Origin: Bacillus suaedaesalsae
Lineage (GTDB): Bacteria; Bacillota; Bacilli; Bacillales; SA4
DNA length: 64,000 nucleotides
Assembly (NCBI RefSeq): GCF_016890225.1
Contig: NZ_JAFELM010000013.1
Span: 124,001-188,000 of the forward strand
Reading direction: 5' to 3'
Shown here one piece after another: positions 51,409 through 60,268 of this stretch. Made by a program: the position numbers and the translations under genes. Below the pieces are notes generated by a model, which saw nothing but the letters and a program-made list of their open reading frames with translations, was not told where the DNA came from and did no database searches. Each line of letters starts with the position of its first letter. The stretch's first letter is position 1.

Positions 51409-52398
51409 TTAACCTAGTGTAGATTCACGAATAACCAGTTCATGGTCTAGGATAATACTATCCACGTGTTCTCCTTTTATTTGGTTAATGAGCATTTTGG
51501 CTGCGATTGTTCCCATCTTATACATTGGTTGAGCGATTGTAGTAAGAGTTGGATTTGTCATATTTGAAAAATCGATTTTATCGAAACCAACTACCGCCAT
51601 GTCATTTGGAACATGCAATCCATTTGCATTTATTTCTTTTAAGGCACCAATTGCAAGAAGATCTGATACTGCAAATACCGCGGTTGGTCGGTCCGCTAAT
51701 TGCATGATTTTTTTCATTGCTTGTTGACCTTGTTCAAATCCTAATTCTTCTGTATGGATGATGTATTGCTCATTCATTGATAATCCATGTTCCTTTAATG
51801 CCCTTACATATCCTAACTTACGTTGTCTTGCATATAAGTACTTTTCATCAGAATTGACTAAGGCGATTTTTTCATGGCCCAGCTTAATTAAATGTTTTAC
51901 TGCCAGGTATGACGCTTCCTCATTATCAATTGTAATATACGGTATCCCACTGTCCTCGGCGTACTCACTGCACTGGATAATCGCATGATTCTCTGCCAAC
52001 TTCTTTAATGTTTCTACATTAACAGCTGGATCCATTGAGATAATACCGTCAGCCATCTTTTTCCGAACGAGATCAAAATAAATATTTTCCCTTTCAGGAT
52101 TGGAATCAGTTTCACATAACAAAATATTGTAATTTTGACTGATCGCGATATTTTCAATTCCTTTAATGACTTCTAAATAGAATGGATTTTTAATTGAAGG
52201 AATTAATATTAACAGAATTCTACTCTCAGAATTTCTTAAGTTTCTTCCTAGCATACTTGGTTCGTAATTTAATTTTTTGATTGCATCTTCTACTTTAATT
52301 CTAGTTTTAGCTGACACCGTATCCTGTCCATTTAAAACTCTAGAAACTGTAGCTACTGAAACTCCCGCCTGCCTCGCAACGTGTTGAATGTTTGCCAT
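51409..52398 (-). CDS. LacI-family transcriptional regulator of the sugar locus
   Basis: 329 residues. The N-terminal helix-turn-helix and hinge are typical: IQHVARQAGVSVATVSRVLN then YEPSMLGRNLRNSES. The rest is a sugar-binding-protein-like effector domain (AVFAVSDLLAIGAL, VPNDMAVVGFDKIDF). It most likely represses the transport operon, itself and the divergent isomerase gene by binding the ATGTAATCGATTACAT-type sites. The inducer should be the transported sugar or a metabolite. Ribosome-binding site AAGGTAGG. Confidence 0.94.
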   Translation of the reverse strand: MANIQHVARQAGVSVATVSRVLNGQDTVSAKTRIKVEDAIKKLNYEPSMLGRNLRNSESRILLILIPSIKNPFYLEVIKGIENIAISQNYNILLCETDSNPERENIYFDLVRKKMADGIISMDPAVNVETLKKLAENHAIIQCSEYAEDSGIPYITIDNEEASYLAVKHLIKLGHEKIALVNSDEKYLYARQRKLGYVRALKEHGLSMNEQYIIHTEELGFEQGQQAMKKIMQLADRPTAVFAVSDLLAIGALKEINANGLHVPNDMAVVGFDKIDFSNMTNPTLTTIAQPMYKMGTIAAKMLINQIKGEHVDSIILDHELVIRESTLG

Positions 52399-52422
52399 TT
52401 CTCATTGTCCTACCTTCTATTT

Positions 52423-52434
52423 CAAAACGTTTTG
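52423..52434. promoter_or_regulatory. Second palindrome upstream of the LacI-type gene (cre-like)
   Basis: CAAAACGTTTTG is a perfect 12-bp palindrome 25 bp before the start codon. It may be a catabolite-responsive (CcpA) site or another LacI-family operator; the match to the cre consensus is only partial. Confidence 0.4.
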
Positions 52435-52443
52435 TTTGAAGAT

Positions 52444-52459
52444 ATGTAATCGATTACAT
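52444..52459. promoter_or_regulatory. LacI-family operator O2 (regulator gene)
   Basis: ATGTAATCGATTACAT, identical to the core of O1, lies 46 bp upstream of the regulator start codon and should allow autoregulation. Confidence 0.82.
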
Positions 52460-52553
52460 TTTCATAGTAATATTTTCTAAAATAACTGTCAATTAAAAAA
52501 ACTAAATTTTATAAAGATATTGATTTAGTAGAAATAATTATTTATTGTTATAA

Positions 52554-52569
52554 ATGTAACGGATTACAT
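52554..52569. promoter_or_regulatory. LacI-family operator O3 (isomerase gene)
   Basis: ATGTAACGGATTACAT differs from O1/O2 at two central positions and lies 42 bp before the isomerase start codon. O2 and O3 are 110 bp apart, so looping between them is possible. Confidence 0.75.
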
Positions 52570-52610
52570 TTTTGTGTATTCAGATAACTTCGTCGAGGGA
52601 GGGCTCTTCA

Positions 52611-53579
52611 TTGAAATTAGGTGTCTTTACAGTTTTATTTTCTGATAAAAGTTTTGATGACATGTTAAATTATGTGGCTCAAAAAGGTATAGAAGCAATT
52701 GAATTAGGTACAGGTGGATATCCTGGTGATGCACACTGTAAATTGGATGAATTATTAAATAATGAAGGTCATTTACAAAGCTTTAAGCAAAAGATAAGCG
52801 ACCACGGTTTAATGATTAGTGCTTTAAGCTGTCACGCAAATCCACTTCACCCACAAAAGAAAATCGCTGAACAAGCTGATGAAGTGCTAACTAAAACGAT
52901 ACAACTTGCCTCTAAGCTTGGCGTACCAGTCGTAAATACTTTTTCCGGATGTCCTGGTGATCATGAAAATGCTCTATATCCCAACTGGCCAGTATCAGCT
53001 TGGCCACATGATTTTCAAGAAGTTTTAAAATGGCAATGGGAAGAGAAGCTCATTCCTTATTGGAGAGAAAAGAACGATTTTGCTACAAAGCACAATGTGA
53101 AAATTGGTCTAGAACTTCATGGTGGTTTCTCAGTACATACTCCTGCAACGATGCTTCGACTCAGGGAAGCTTGTGGTCCGGCAATAGGAGCAAATCTTGA
53201 TCCTAGTCATTTATGGTGGCAAGGCATTGATCCAATAGAAGCCATCAAAATATTAGGACGTGAAAATGCAATTCACCATTTTCATGCGAAGGATACGATT
53301 ATGGATCAACCAAATATGAATAGAAATGGTCTTACTGATATGACAGATTACGCTCAAATGCGTGATCGCTCCTGGTATTTTAGATCAGTTGGATTCGGTC
53401 ATGATCAAAAAACTTGGGCAGATATTATTAGTACTCTTCGCCTTTATGGTTATGATTATGTTGTAAGTATTGAACATGAGGATGGACTTATGTCCATTGA
53501 GGAAGGTTTCACAAAAGCTGTTGAAACATTACAACCAGTAATGGTAAAAGAATCAATTGGTCAAATGTGGTGGACGTAA
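52611..53579 (+). CDS. Sugar phosphate isomerase/epimerase family protein (TIM barrel)
   Basis: 322 residues of the xylose-isomerase-like TIM-barrel family (AP endonuclease 2 fold). Metal-site residues are likely in GLELHGG (Glu), NLDPSHLWWQG (Asp, His), HFHAKD (His) and SIEHED (Glu). A segment SGCPGDHENALYPNWPVSAW is characteristic of one subgroup. Members epimerise or dehydrate keto-sugars and cyclitols. The TTG at 52611 has GGGAGGG at 7 nt; a frame opening at 52572 lies right at the operator and lacks a site. It is divergent from the LacI-type gene and shares its operator type. Confidence 0.88.
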   Translation: MKLGVFTVLFSDKSFDDMLNYVAQKGIEAIELGTGGYPGDAHCKLDELLNNEGHLQSFKQKISDHGLMISALSCHANPLHPQKKIAEQADEVLTKTIQLASKLGVPVVNTFSGCPGDHENALYPNWPVSAWPHDFQEVLKWQWEEKLIPYWREKNDFATKHNVKIGLELHGGFSVHTPATMLRLREACGPAIGANLDPSHLWWQGIDPIEAIKILGRENAIHHFHAKDTIMDQPNMNRNGLTDMTDYAQMRDRSWYFRSVGFGHDQKTWADIISTLRLYGYDYVVSIEHEDGLMSIEEGFTKAVETLQPVMVKESIGQMWWT

Positions 53580-53597
53580 AGTTCACACTATATCCGA

Positions 53598-53634
53598 ACT
53601 GAGTAATGAGATATTCTCTTACTCAGTTTTTTTT
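53598..53634 (+). terminator. Terminator of the isomerase gene
   Basis: AACTGAGTAA pairs with TTACTCAGTT, extended inside by GAGA/TCTC, followed by eight T. Confidence 0.9.
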
Positions 53635-53917
53635 ACTTTCTTCCTATATATCTACTCTCCATTTTTATTCCCCAAAATTTATTTAGCATATTGCTTATAC
53701 ATATTGAATACTGTATTTGAGTAGACATGCTTTACCAATACTTCACTTGACTCTTACCCTAAAAAGGTGTATAAATACTCTTTGGTGTTAATTTAATATT
53801 TGTTTGTTCATAGTTTGTTCATATATTTCCAGTATGCTTGTATTTGTAACTATTTCCCTGTCCAAAATTGAATTCATTTATGTAATAATTGTTAAAGTAA
53901 AGGTAGGTGTATTAAAA

Positions 53918-55891
53918 ATGAATAAATTACTTCAAAAAGGTCCGGGTATTTTTAATAAATATGTAGGCTTTTTCTTTTTAGCAGTCATCCTACTTTGGAT
54001 GAAAACATATGTTGTTCAACTTACACAATTTGACTTAGGTATTGATAATACATTACAACAGTTCTTATTATTTATAAATCCATTAGGTTCATCTCTATTA
54101 TTTTTAGGACTAGCCTTTTTCTTTAAAGGCCGCAGAAAATATATTGCGTTACTAACAATTGATTTCCTTTTAACGTTCCTATTATATGCAAATATGTTGT
54201 ATTATCGCTTCTTTAACGACTTTATCACGTTGCCAACGTTAATGCAGACATCAAACTTTGGAGATGTAAGTGGTAGTATCACATCCCTATTAAAACCGTA
54301 TGATATGCTAATTTTTATTGATATTGTTCTTTTAATTGCAATACTCGCATTCCGTGTTGTAAAGGTAGAAAACACGAATATGAGAGGTCTAAAGCTTTCT
54401 GCACTTTATGTGTTTGCTTTAATTATCTCTGGAATTAACCTAGGATTAGCAGAAGTAGATCGTCCTCAATTATTAACACGTGGTTTTGACCGTAACTATA
54501 TCGTGAAATACCTTGGAATGTACAACTATACAATTTATGACTCTGTACAAAGCACAAAAGCTTCTGCACAGCGTGTAATGGCAGATAGTGATGAAGTGAC
54601 AGAGGTAATGAACTATACTAACTCTAATTATGCAGAACCCAACCCAAAATACTTTGGTGCTGCCGGGGGCAAGAACGTTATTTATTTACATCTTGAATCG
54701 ATTCAAAGCTTCTTAATTGATTACAAGCTGCACGACCAAGAAGTTACACCATTTTTAAATTCATTAGCAAAAGACTCTAACACGCTTTACTTTGATAACT
54801 TTTTCCATCAAACAGCTCAAGGTAAAACAGCTGATGCGGAATTTATGATTGATAACTCTTTATATGGTTTACCACAAGGTTCAGCATTTACAACGAAAGG
54901 GTTAAATACGTACCATTCAGCACCAGCAATTCTAGCTGATAAAGGTTATACATCAGCAGTGTTTCATGGTAACAAAGGAAGCTTCTGGAACCGTGATGAA
55001 ATTTATAAATCATTTGGTTATGATCACTTTTTCGATGAAAGCTACTATAACCTTATTCCTGAAGATTTAGCCGAATACGGATTAATGGATAAACCATTCT
55101 TTAAGCAATCGATGCCATTATTAGAATCATTGCCACAGCCATTTTATACAAAGTTCATTACGGTAACAAATCACTACCCGTATAAGATGAATCAAGAGTT
55201 AACAACGATTGAAGCACATACAACTGGTGATAAATCTGTTGATAACTACTTCCAAACTGCACGTTACGCTGATGAAGCTTTAGCAGAATTCTTCACGTAC
55301 CTGAAGGAAGCTGGACTATATGAGAACTCAGTTATTGTGATGTATGGAGATCACTACGGTATTTCTGAAAATCATAACCGTGCAATGTCAGAAGTGCTAG
55401 GCAAAGAAATTACAACGTTTGAAAATGCAGGATTACAACGTGTTCCACTATTCATACATGCACCTGGTGTTGAAGGTGGAGTCAATCACACGTATGGCGG
55501 GCAAGTTGATGTAATGCCTACGTTATTACACTTATTAGGTGTAGACACAAAGGATCACATTCAAATTGGTACAGACTTACTATCAGAACAGCATGATCCA
55601 CTAGTACCATTCCGTAATGGTGACTTTGTAAGCCCTCTTTACACGTATACAAACGGAAAGTATTATGACTCTTCAACTGGTGAATTAATTGAAGATGAGA
55701 AAAAACTCGAAGATGCACAAAAGTATCTTGCTAGTGCTGAAATGAAGCTTTCTTATTCAGACAAAGTGGTCAACGGAGACTTGTTCCGTTTCTATACACC
55801 AGAAACTTTCACTCCTGTTGACCGATCAAAATATAACTATACAAAGCCTCAAGTTGTTAAAGATGTAATTGAAGGTGAACTTGAGCAATAA
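53918..55891 (+). CDS. LTA synthase family protein (sulfatase-fold, membrane)
   Basis: 657 residues. Five membrane helices (about 12-180) are followed by the extracytoplasmic sulfatase-fold domain. Active-site signatures: Glu260 in YLHLESIQSF (metal), Thr304 in AQGKTADAEF (nucleophile) and MYGDHYGIS (metal Asp/His). It transfers glycerol phosphate from phosphatidylglycerol to build lipoteichoic acid or primes such chains. Which LtaS/YfnI/YqgS/YvgJ paralogue it is cannot be told. The ATG at 53918 follows AAAGGTAGGTG; the upstream part of the longer frame lacks a site. The 53635-53917 stretch is AT-rich with no gene seen. Confidence 0.93.
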   Translation: MNKLLQKGPGIFNKYVGFFFLAVILLWMKTYVVQLTQFDLGIDNTLQQFLLFINPLGSSLLFLGLAFFFKGRRKYIALLTIDFLLTFLLYANMLYYRFFNDFITLPTLMQTSNFGDVSGSITSLLKPYDMLIFIDIVLLIAILAFRVVKVENTNMRGLKLSALYVFALIISGINLGLAEVDRPQLLTRGFDRNYIVKYLGMYNYTIYDSVQSTKASAQRVMADSDEVTEVMNYTNSNYAEPNPKYFGAAGGKNVIYLHLESIQSFLIDYKLHDQEVTPFLNSLAKDSNTLYFDNFFHQTAQGKTADAEFMIDNSLYGLPQGSAFTTKGLNTYHSAPAILADKGYTSAVFHGNKGSFWNRDEIYKSFGYDHFFDESYYNLIPEDLAEYGLMDKPFFKQSMPLLESLPQPFYTKFITVTNHYPYKMNQELTTIEAHTTGDKSVDNYFQTARYADEALAEFFTYLKEAGLYENSVIVMYGDHYGISENHNRAMSEVLGKEITTFENAGLQRVPLFIHAPGVEGGVNHTYGGQVDVMPTLLHLLGVDTKDHIQIGTDLLSEQHDPLVPFRNGDFVSPLYTYTNGKYYDSSTGELIEDEKKLEDAQKYLASAEMKLSYSDKVVNGDLFRFYTPETFTPVDRSKYNYTKPQVVKDVIEGELEQ

Positions 55892-55895
55892 TAAA

Positions 55896-55931
55896 GAAAC
55901 TGCCTAAGAATTTTTCTTAGGCAGTTTTTTT
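55896..55931 (+). terminator. Terminator of the LTA synthase gene
   Basis: AAACTGCCTAAGAA pairs with TTCTTAGGCAGTTT and is followed by a run of T. The remaining 55932-56229 stretch is AT-rich and holds the promoter region of the next gene (TTGACA at 56175, TATAAC at 56196, an unusually short 15-bp spacer); no gene is seen. Confidence 0.92.
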
Positions 55932-56229
55932 CATAGATAAGTAGATATTGAGGTTAATATTCTATTTGGAGGCTTTAGACCTATTTACCTTTTCAGTAGC
56001 CTTTTAAATCGAAGAGTAACCTTTTTATTTGAGTTTAAAAGTTTGTGGACAGTGGTAACATAATACAACAAATGTTTTGATTGTTCAGTTTTGACTGTAA
56101 ATTTAGAACTAAATTACTATTCAAAACTCACTATTTCTACATAAAAATCTAGATAAATTAGTAAAAATTACTTTTTGACAATAATATTTTATAGGTATAA
56201 CATGGAATAGGTTAAAGGGAGGTCATCTT

Positions 56230-57720
56230 ATGTCAAACATCAATAAACAGAAAATTGTGGATAGTGTACCTCAAAAGGGATTTTTCGGACATCCTAAAGG
56301 TCTATTCACTTTGTTCTTCACAGAGTTTTGGGAGCGCTTCTCATATTATGGAATGAGAGCAATCCTCGTTTATTACATGTACACTGAGGTTTCTAAAGGT
56401 GGACTTGGAATCGATGAAAACCAAGCACTTGCGATTATGTCCATTTATGGTGCACTTGTCTATATGTCTGGTGTAATCGGAGGATGGTTTGCCGATCGTA
56501 TATTTGGTACATCGAAAGCAGTGTTTTACGGTGGTATATTAATCATGCTTGGGCACATTGTTCTGGCACTTCCTGGTGGAATTGCTATGTTATTCGCATC
56601 GATGGTATTAATCGTACTTGGTACAGGTCTTTTAAAGCCAAATGTATCAAGCATCGTTGGTGAAATATATGCAGAAAATGACAATCGCCGTGATGCTGGT
56701 TTTAGTATTTTCTATATGGGTATCAACCTTGGTGCTTTCCTATCACCATTAATTACAGGAGAATTAGCCAAAACAGATTATCATTTAGGATTTGGAGTTG
56801 CTGCAGTTGGAATGCTGATTGGTTTGGTCCTCTTCGTCCTGACGAAAAAGAAAAATCTTGGTCTTGCCGGAACTGGGGTAGCAAACCCGCTTACATCACT
56901 CGAGAAAAAACGCTACTCATTAATTGTTGGTGTAGTAGTTATTGTAGTTGGTGCTTTATTAGCGTACTTAATTCCACGCGGATTATTTACAATTGATACG
57001 TTTATTAATTTAATTGGAATTTTAGGAATCGGGATACCAACTGCTTACTTCTTAGTTATGTACAATAGTAAGAAAACGACAGATGTAGAACGTTCACGTG
57101 TAATTGCCTATATTCCATTATTTATTGCAGCTGCAATGTTCTGGGCTATTCAAGAACAAGGATCTACCATTCTTGCTTTATATGCAGATAAGCGTACACA
57201 ATTGGAATTCTTAGGGTTCACCATATCACCTGCATGGTTCCAATCATTGAACCCACTATTCATTATTTTACTTGCACCAGTGTTTGCATGGATTTGGGTA
57301 AAGCTCGGTAATAGACAGCCATCTATTCCTAAGAAGTTCTCATTAGGATTATTATTTGCTGGATTATCATTCCTTGTTATTTTAATCCCTGGTTATATAA
57401 GTGGTGAAGATGCATTAGTAAGCCCATTATGGCTTGTACTGAGCTACTTTATCGTCGTACTTGGTGAATTATTACTATCTCCGGTAGGTCTTTCAGCTAC
57501 AACGAAATTAGCGCCTGCTGCGTTCTCTGCTCAAACGATGAGTGTATGGTTCTTAGCAAGTGCGGCAGCACAAGCCATTAACGCTCAATTAGTTCGATTC
57601 TACTCACCAGCTAACGAAACAATGTACTTCGGTACAATTGGTGGAGCAGCTATACTATTAGCACTCATCCTATTCTTGATCTCACCAAAGATCCAGAAAT
57701 TGATGAAGGGTATCAATTAA
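56230..57720 (+). CDS. Proton-dependent oligopeptide (POT) family di/tripeptide transporter
   Basis: 496 residues with twelve to fourteen membrane helices. The POT signature FFTEFWERFSYYGMRAIL (ExxERFxYYG proton/peptide site) lies at about 29-46, and FSIFYMGINLGAFLSPL is the second family signature. It imports di- and tripeptides with protons, similar to DtpT. Peptides released by the secreted proteases Vpr and InhA are plausible substrates, though the genes are 42 kb apart. Ribosome-binding site AGGGAGG. Monocistronic. Confidence 0.94.
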   Translation: MSNINKQKIVDSVPQKGFFGHPKGLFTLFFTEFWERFSYYGMRAILVYYMYTEVSKGGLGIDENQALAIMSIYGALVYMSGVIGGWFADRIFGTSKAVFYGGILIMLGHIVLALPGGIAMLFASMVLIVLGTGLLKPNVSSIVGEIYAENDNRRDAGFSIFYMGINLGAFLSPLITGELAKTDYHLGFGVAAVGMLIGLVLFVLTKKKNLGLAGTGVANPLTSLEKKRYSLIVGVVVIVVGALLAYLIPRGLFTIDTFINLIGILGIGIPTAYFLVMYNSKKTTDVERSRVIAYIPLFIAAAMFWAIQEQGSTILALYADKRTQLEFLGFTISPAWFQSLNPLFIILLAPVFAWIWVKLGNRQPSIPKKFSLGLLFAGLSFLVILIPGYISGEDALVSPLWLVLSYFIVVLGELLLSPVGLSATTKLAPAAFSAQTMSVWFLASAAAQAINAQLVRFYSPANETMYFGTIGGAAILLALILFLISPKIQKLMKGIN

Positions 57721-57724
57721 CAGA

Positions 57725-57752
57725 AAACCTGGTCCAATTACGGACCAGGTTT
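57725..57752. terminator. Bidirectional terminator between POT gene and DUF1266 gene
   Basis: AAACCTGGTCC pairs perfectly with GGACCAGGTTT, with T-rich tails on both strands, between convergent genes. Confidence 0.9.
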
Positions 57753-57759
57753 ATTTGTT

Positions 57760-58431
57760 CTACTTTTGTAGTAAATCTAAATTCCAATCAATTTGCACCA
57801 TGGGACTTGTGGAACTAGCAAATAATTTATTTATAAGGTTCGCATTTTTCTTTACAAATGAAAATGATGTATCGGCTTCTCTAAACTGACTTCCACAAAC
57901 AAATGCCGTTACGAATTCGTTCCAGCTAGAATAGACCGTTTGAAGTCGGTGGGCTGCATCAAGCATTAATTTCCATGCTTCCTCATTTGAAAGGTATCCT
58001 AACACCCATCCGGCACGACATAAATAGATATGCCAAGCATAATCAAATGCAATAATCCCTTCCACCGGTACCTTATTCATATAATAATGAACAATGAATA
58101 GTCTTGGATAATCTTCATGCTCTTTAGAAAAGGATTCAATATATTTCTTTCGATCCGTTTCCGACAGAGTAGCTAAGAAGCTGCTCATCTTTTGATAATC
58201 ACTTCGCCACCCATCATCTTTTAGCCAATTTAATCGATACTTAAAGGAAGTATAATCTACAATCCCTAGTTTACTTAGTTCTTTCCTCAATCTTTTTTTA
58301 CCTAAAAATCCTTCTTGTAGCTTACCAAAGTTATACAAAGTAAAGTAGTATGCTAGAGAGTCATTCCTACAAAGAGATGAAAGAGAACGTATATAAGCCT
58401 GAATTTCTGTTGATACTTTTTGCTTTGCCAT
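57760..58431 (-). CDS. DUF1266 domain protein, third gene of the HscC-like operon
   Basis: 223 residues. The DUF1266 pattern is visible in the second half: AFDYAWHIYLCRAGWVLGYL then SNEEAWKLMLDAAHRLQ and YSSWNEFVTAFVCGSQFR. No signal peptide or membrane helix. In Escherichia coli DUF1266 proteins (YbeU, YbeR) are encoded beside hscC and its J-protein genes, and here too the gene follows Hsp70 and J-protein genes, 25 bp after the latter. It may be a substrate or an accessory factor of the chaperone; this is inference from repeated linkage. Confidence 0.8.
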   Translation of the reverse strand: MAKQKVSTEIQAYIRSLSSLCRNDSLAYYFTLYNFGKLQEGFLGKKRLRKELSKLGIVDYTSFKYRLNWLKDDGWRSDYQKMSSFLATLSETDRKKYIESFSKEHEDYPRLFIVHYYMNKVPVEGIIAFDYAWHIYLCRAGWVLGYLSNEEAWKLMLDAAHRLQTVYSSWNEFVTAFVCGSQFREADTSFSFVKKNANLINKLFASSTSPMVQIDWNLDLLQK

Positions 58432-58456
58432 GCTAATTACAATCCTCCATATCCCA

Positions 58457-60268
58457 TTAAAATTTCACCGCTCTATATACTCTTCTTGCTTCAAGCATAA
58501 TAAAGGCAAATAAGGTGATGATGATAATTGATAGGAATAGAATGAAGCTCATATCCCCACTTTCCGTTTCTCTTTTTGGACCTATATATTTATCCTTAAT
58601 GAACGTGTTATCATATTCATAATACATACGGTATTTCTTCAATGATCTAATCGTATAGTTAAACAATTCTTCATTGAATTCATAGATACTTCCTTCAAGC
58701 TTTAAAGATTTATTTTGATATACCTTTTGCGCAGTCTCATAGTCTACCAAAACTATAAGCGTTTGGTCTTCAATGGTAGCGACACAAATATATCGTTGAT
58801 CATACTCAAGATAGCTAATACCGGGAATATCAGTATCATCTTCAATCATATCTATGAATTCGGCTTTGAGGTGGTATAAGTCAACAACATCGTCTTCAGA
58901 TTGTACACGTTCGAAATCCTCTAGCTTATTAATGATAATCGGTTCTTTCAACTCTAAATCCTTTGAAATCAAACTTAAAGCTACCTCCTTTAATGCATCT
59001 TTCGGAGGTAATCCGGTTGCACTTTCTAAACCAATCATCAAAAACAATATAAGACCAGCAAACGTCACTAAATACTTCCATGATCTTCTGAACCACAGGT
59101 CCCAAAATTCCTCAAAGGTGTCTATCTTACCAAGTTCGTTCTGAACAGTAATTAAGTTCTGCTTATTTGGACTCTGTTTTAAGTTCTGGACAAGTAGTCC
59201 ATTAATCTGAGCAATATAAGTTTTCACTTCGATATTGTAAGGATCATTCTCTAAAACTTGTATAAATAATTTCTTTGCCTTTTCTTTTTCACCTAACTCA
59301 AAATAACTCTTACCCATAAGTGTGATCGCATCCTGATTATCAAATGAATACTCTAGGATAAATTCACAAGTCTTAATGACATCCTCTTGTTCACGTAATT
59401 TAAAAAGAACTCGAGCCTTATATAGGTGGCTATCAATATCAGTTGGATCAGCTTGAATCGCACTATTAATTGCTTCAAGCGAGGCTTCCAATCTTCCAAC
59501 TCTTAAATAATACTCAGCCTTCATACGAAGGAGATCTGGATCGCATGAAAACATTTCGTATGCTTCTGTAATTAACTTCTCTGCATTTTCTATATCGTTA
59601 TCAATAAGGGCAAATAATGCTCGTTCTCTAGTTCCTAAATATGTGTCATAATCTAGCTCTTGTTCCTTTAAAAACTGATAGCGAAGTCCCCATCTATGAT
59701 TCACTTGTCTAAAAATATATGTAATAAAATTCTCTGGAAAACGATATTCAAGCTCGTCTGCTTTTCCTCGCCAACCGAAAATGTTGTCTAGTAGTTGCCA
59801 TACGTTTTGTGGTAGATAATGAAACTCCATTAAAAACTCTAGAACACGGTTAGTTAGCTTTTCATTATATTTAAAGTCCCAAACTATTTCTGAACTCAAT
59901 AATTCCTGCCATTTTTCAATGTCGATGCGCGATGAAAAGTCATGATAAATGGAATATAACTGTTCCATAAAATCCTTTAATGGATCTACTCTTTCTATAT
60001 CTTCATGATGATGAAAGAGATCCACTTTTGGTAATGACTCAGTCCCGGCTATTTCATCCTCTTCAATCTCTTCATCATCAATAAAAAAGGTAGGTTGTTC
60101 AGGTGGATTCTTCGCATATCTAACAGCATTGTCATATGCTTCTCTTAATCTTTGGAAACCTTCTGGATCATCCTCAGGGTGATAGACTTTTAGTTTCTTG
60201 GCATATGCCTTTTTAATTGAGGAATGATCTTGAGTAGGTTCAATCCCTAATATCTCCCAGAAACTCAT
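58457..60268 (-). CDS. Membrane-anchored J-domain/TPR protein, partner of the HscC-like Hsp70
   Basis: 603 residues. An N-terminal J-domain (1-50: SFWEILGIEPTQDHSSIKKA then KKLKVYHPEDDPEGFQRL) has HPE at 30-32 in place of HPD, as in DjlB/DjlC-type proteins. A central helical region with TPR-like repeats (about 215-350) is followed by a membrane helix (about 390-410), a domain facing the other side, and a second helix at the C-terminus (about 570-592). The ATG at 60268 overlaps the Hsp70 stop codon (TAATG) with GAGAGGTGG upstream. A GTG 15 bp earlier is less likely. The pair is translationally coupled. Confidence 0.88.
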   Translation of the reverse strand: MSFWEILGIEPTQDHSSIKKAYAKKLKVYHPEDDPEGFQRLREAYDNAVRYAKNPPEQPTFFIDDEEIEEDEIAGTESLPKVDLFHHHEDIERVDPLKDFMEQLYSIYHDFSSRIDIEKWQELLSSEIVWDFKYNEKLTNRVLEFLMEFHYLPQNVWQLLDNIFGWRGKADELEYRFPENFITYIFRQVNHRWGLRYQFLKEQELDYDTYLGTRERALFALIDNDIENAEKLITEAYEMFSCDPDLLRMKAEYYLRVGRLEASLEAINSAIQADPTDIDSHLYKARVLFKLREQEDVIKTCEFILEYSFDNQDAITLMGKSYFELGEKEKAKKLFIQVLENDPYNIEVKTYIAQINGLLVQNLKQSPNKQNLITVQNELGKIDTFEEFWDLWFRRSWKYLVTFAGLILFLMIGLESATGLPPKDALKEVALSLISKDLELKEPIIINKLEDFERVQSEDDVVDLYHLKAEFIDMIEDDTDIPGISYLEYDQRYICVATIEDQTLIVLVDYETAQKVYQNKSLKLEGSIYEFNEELFNYTIRSLKKYRMYYEYDNTFIKDKYIGPKRETESGDMSFILFLSIIIITLFAFIMLEARRVYRAVKF

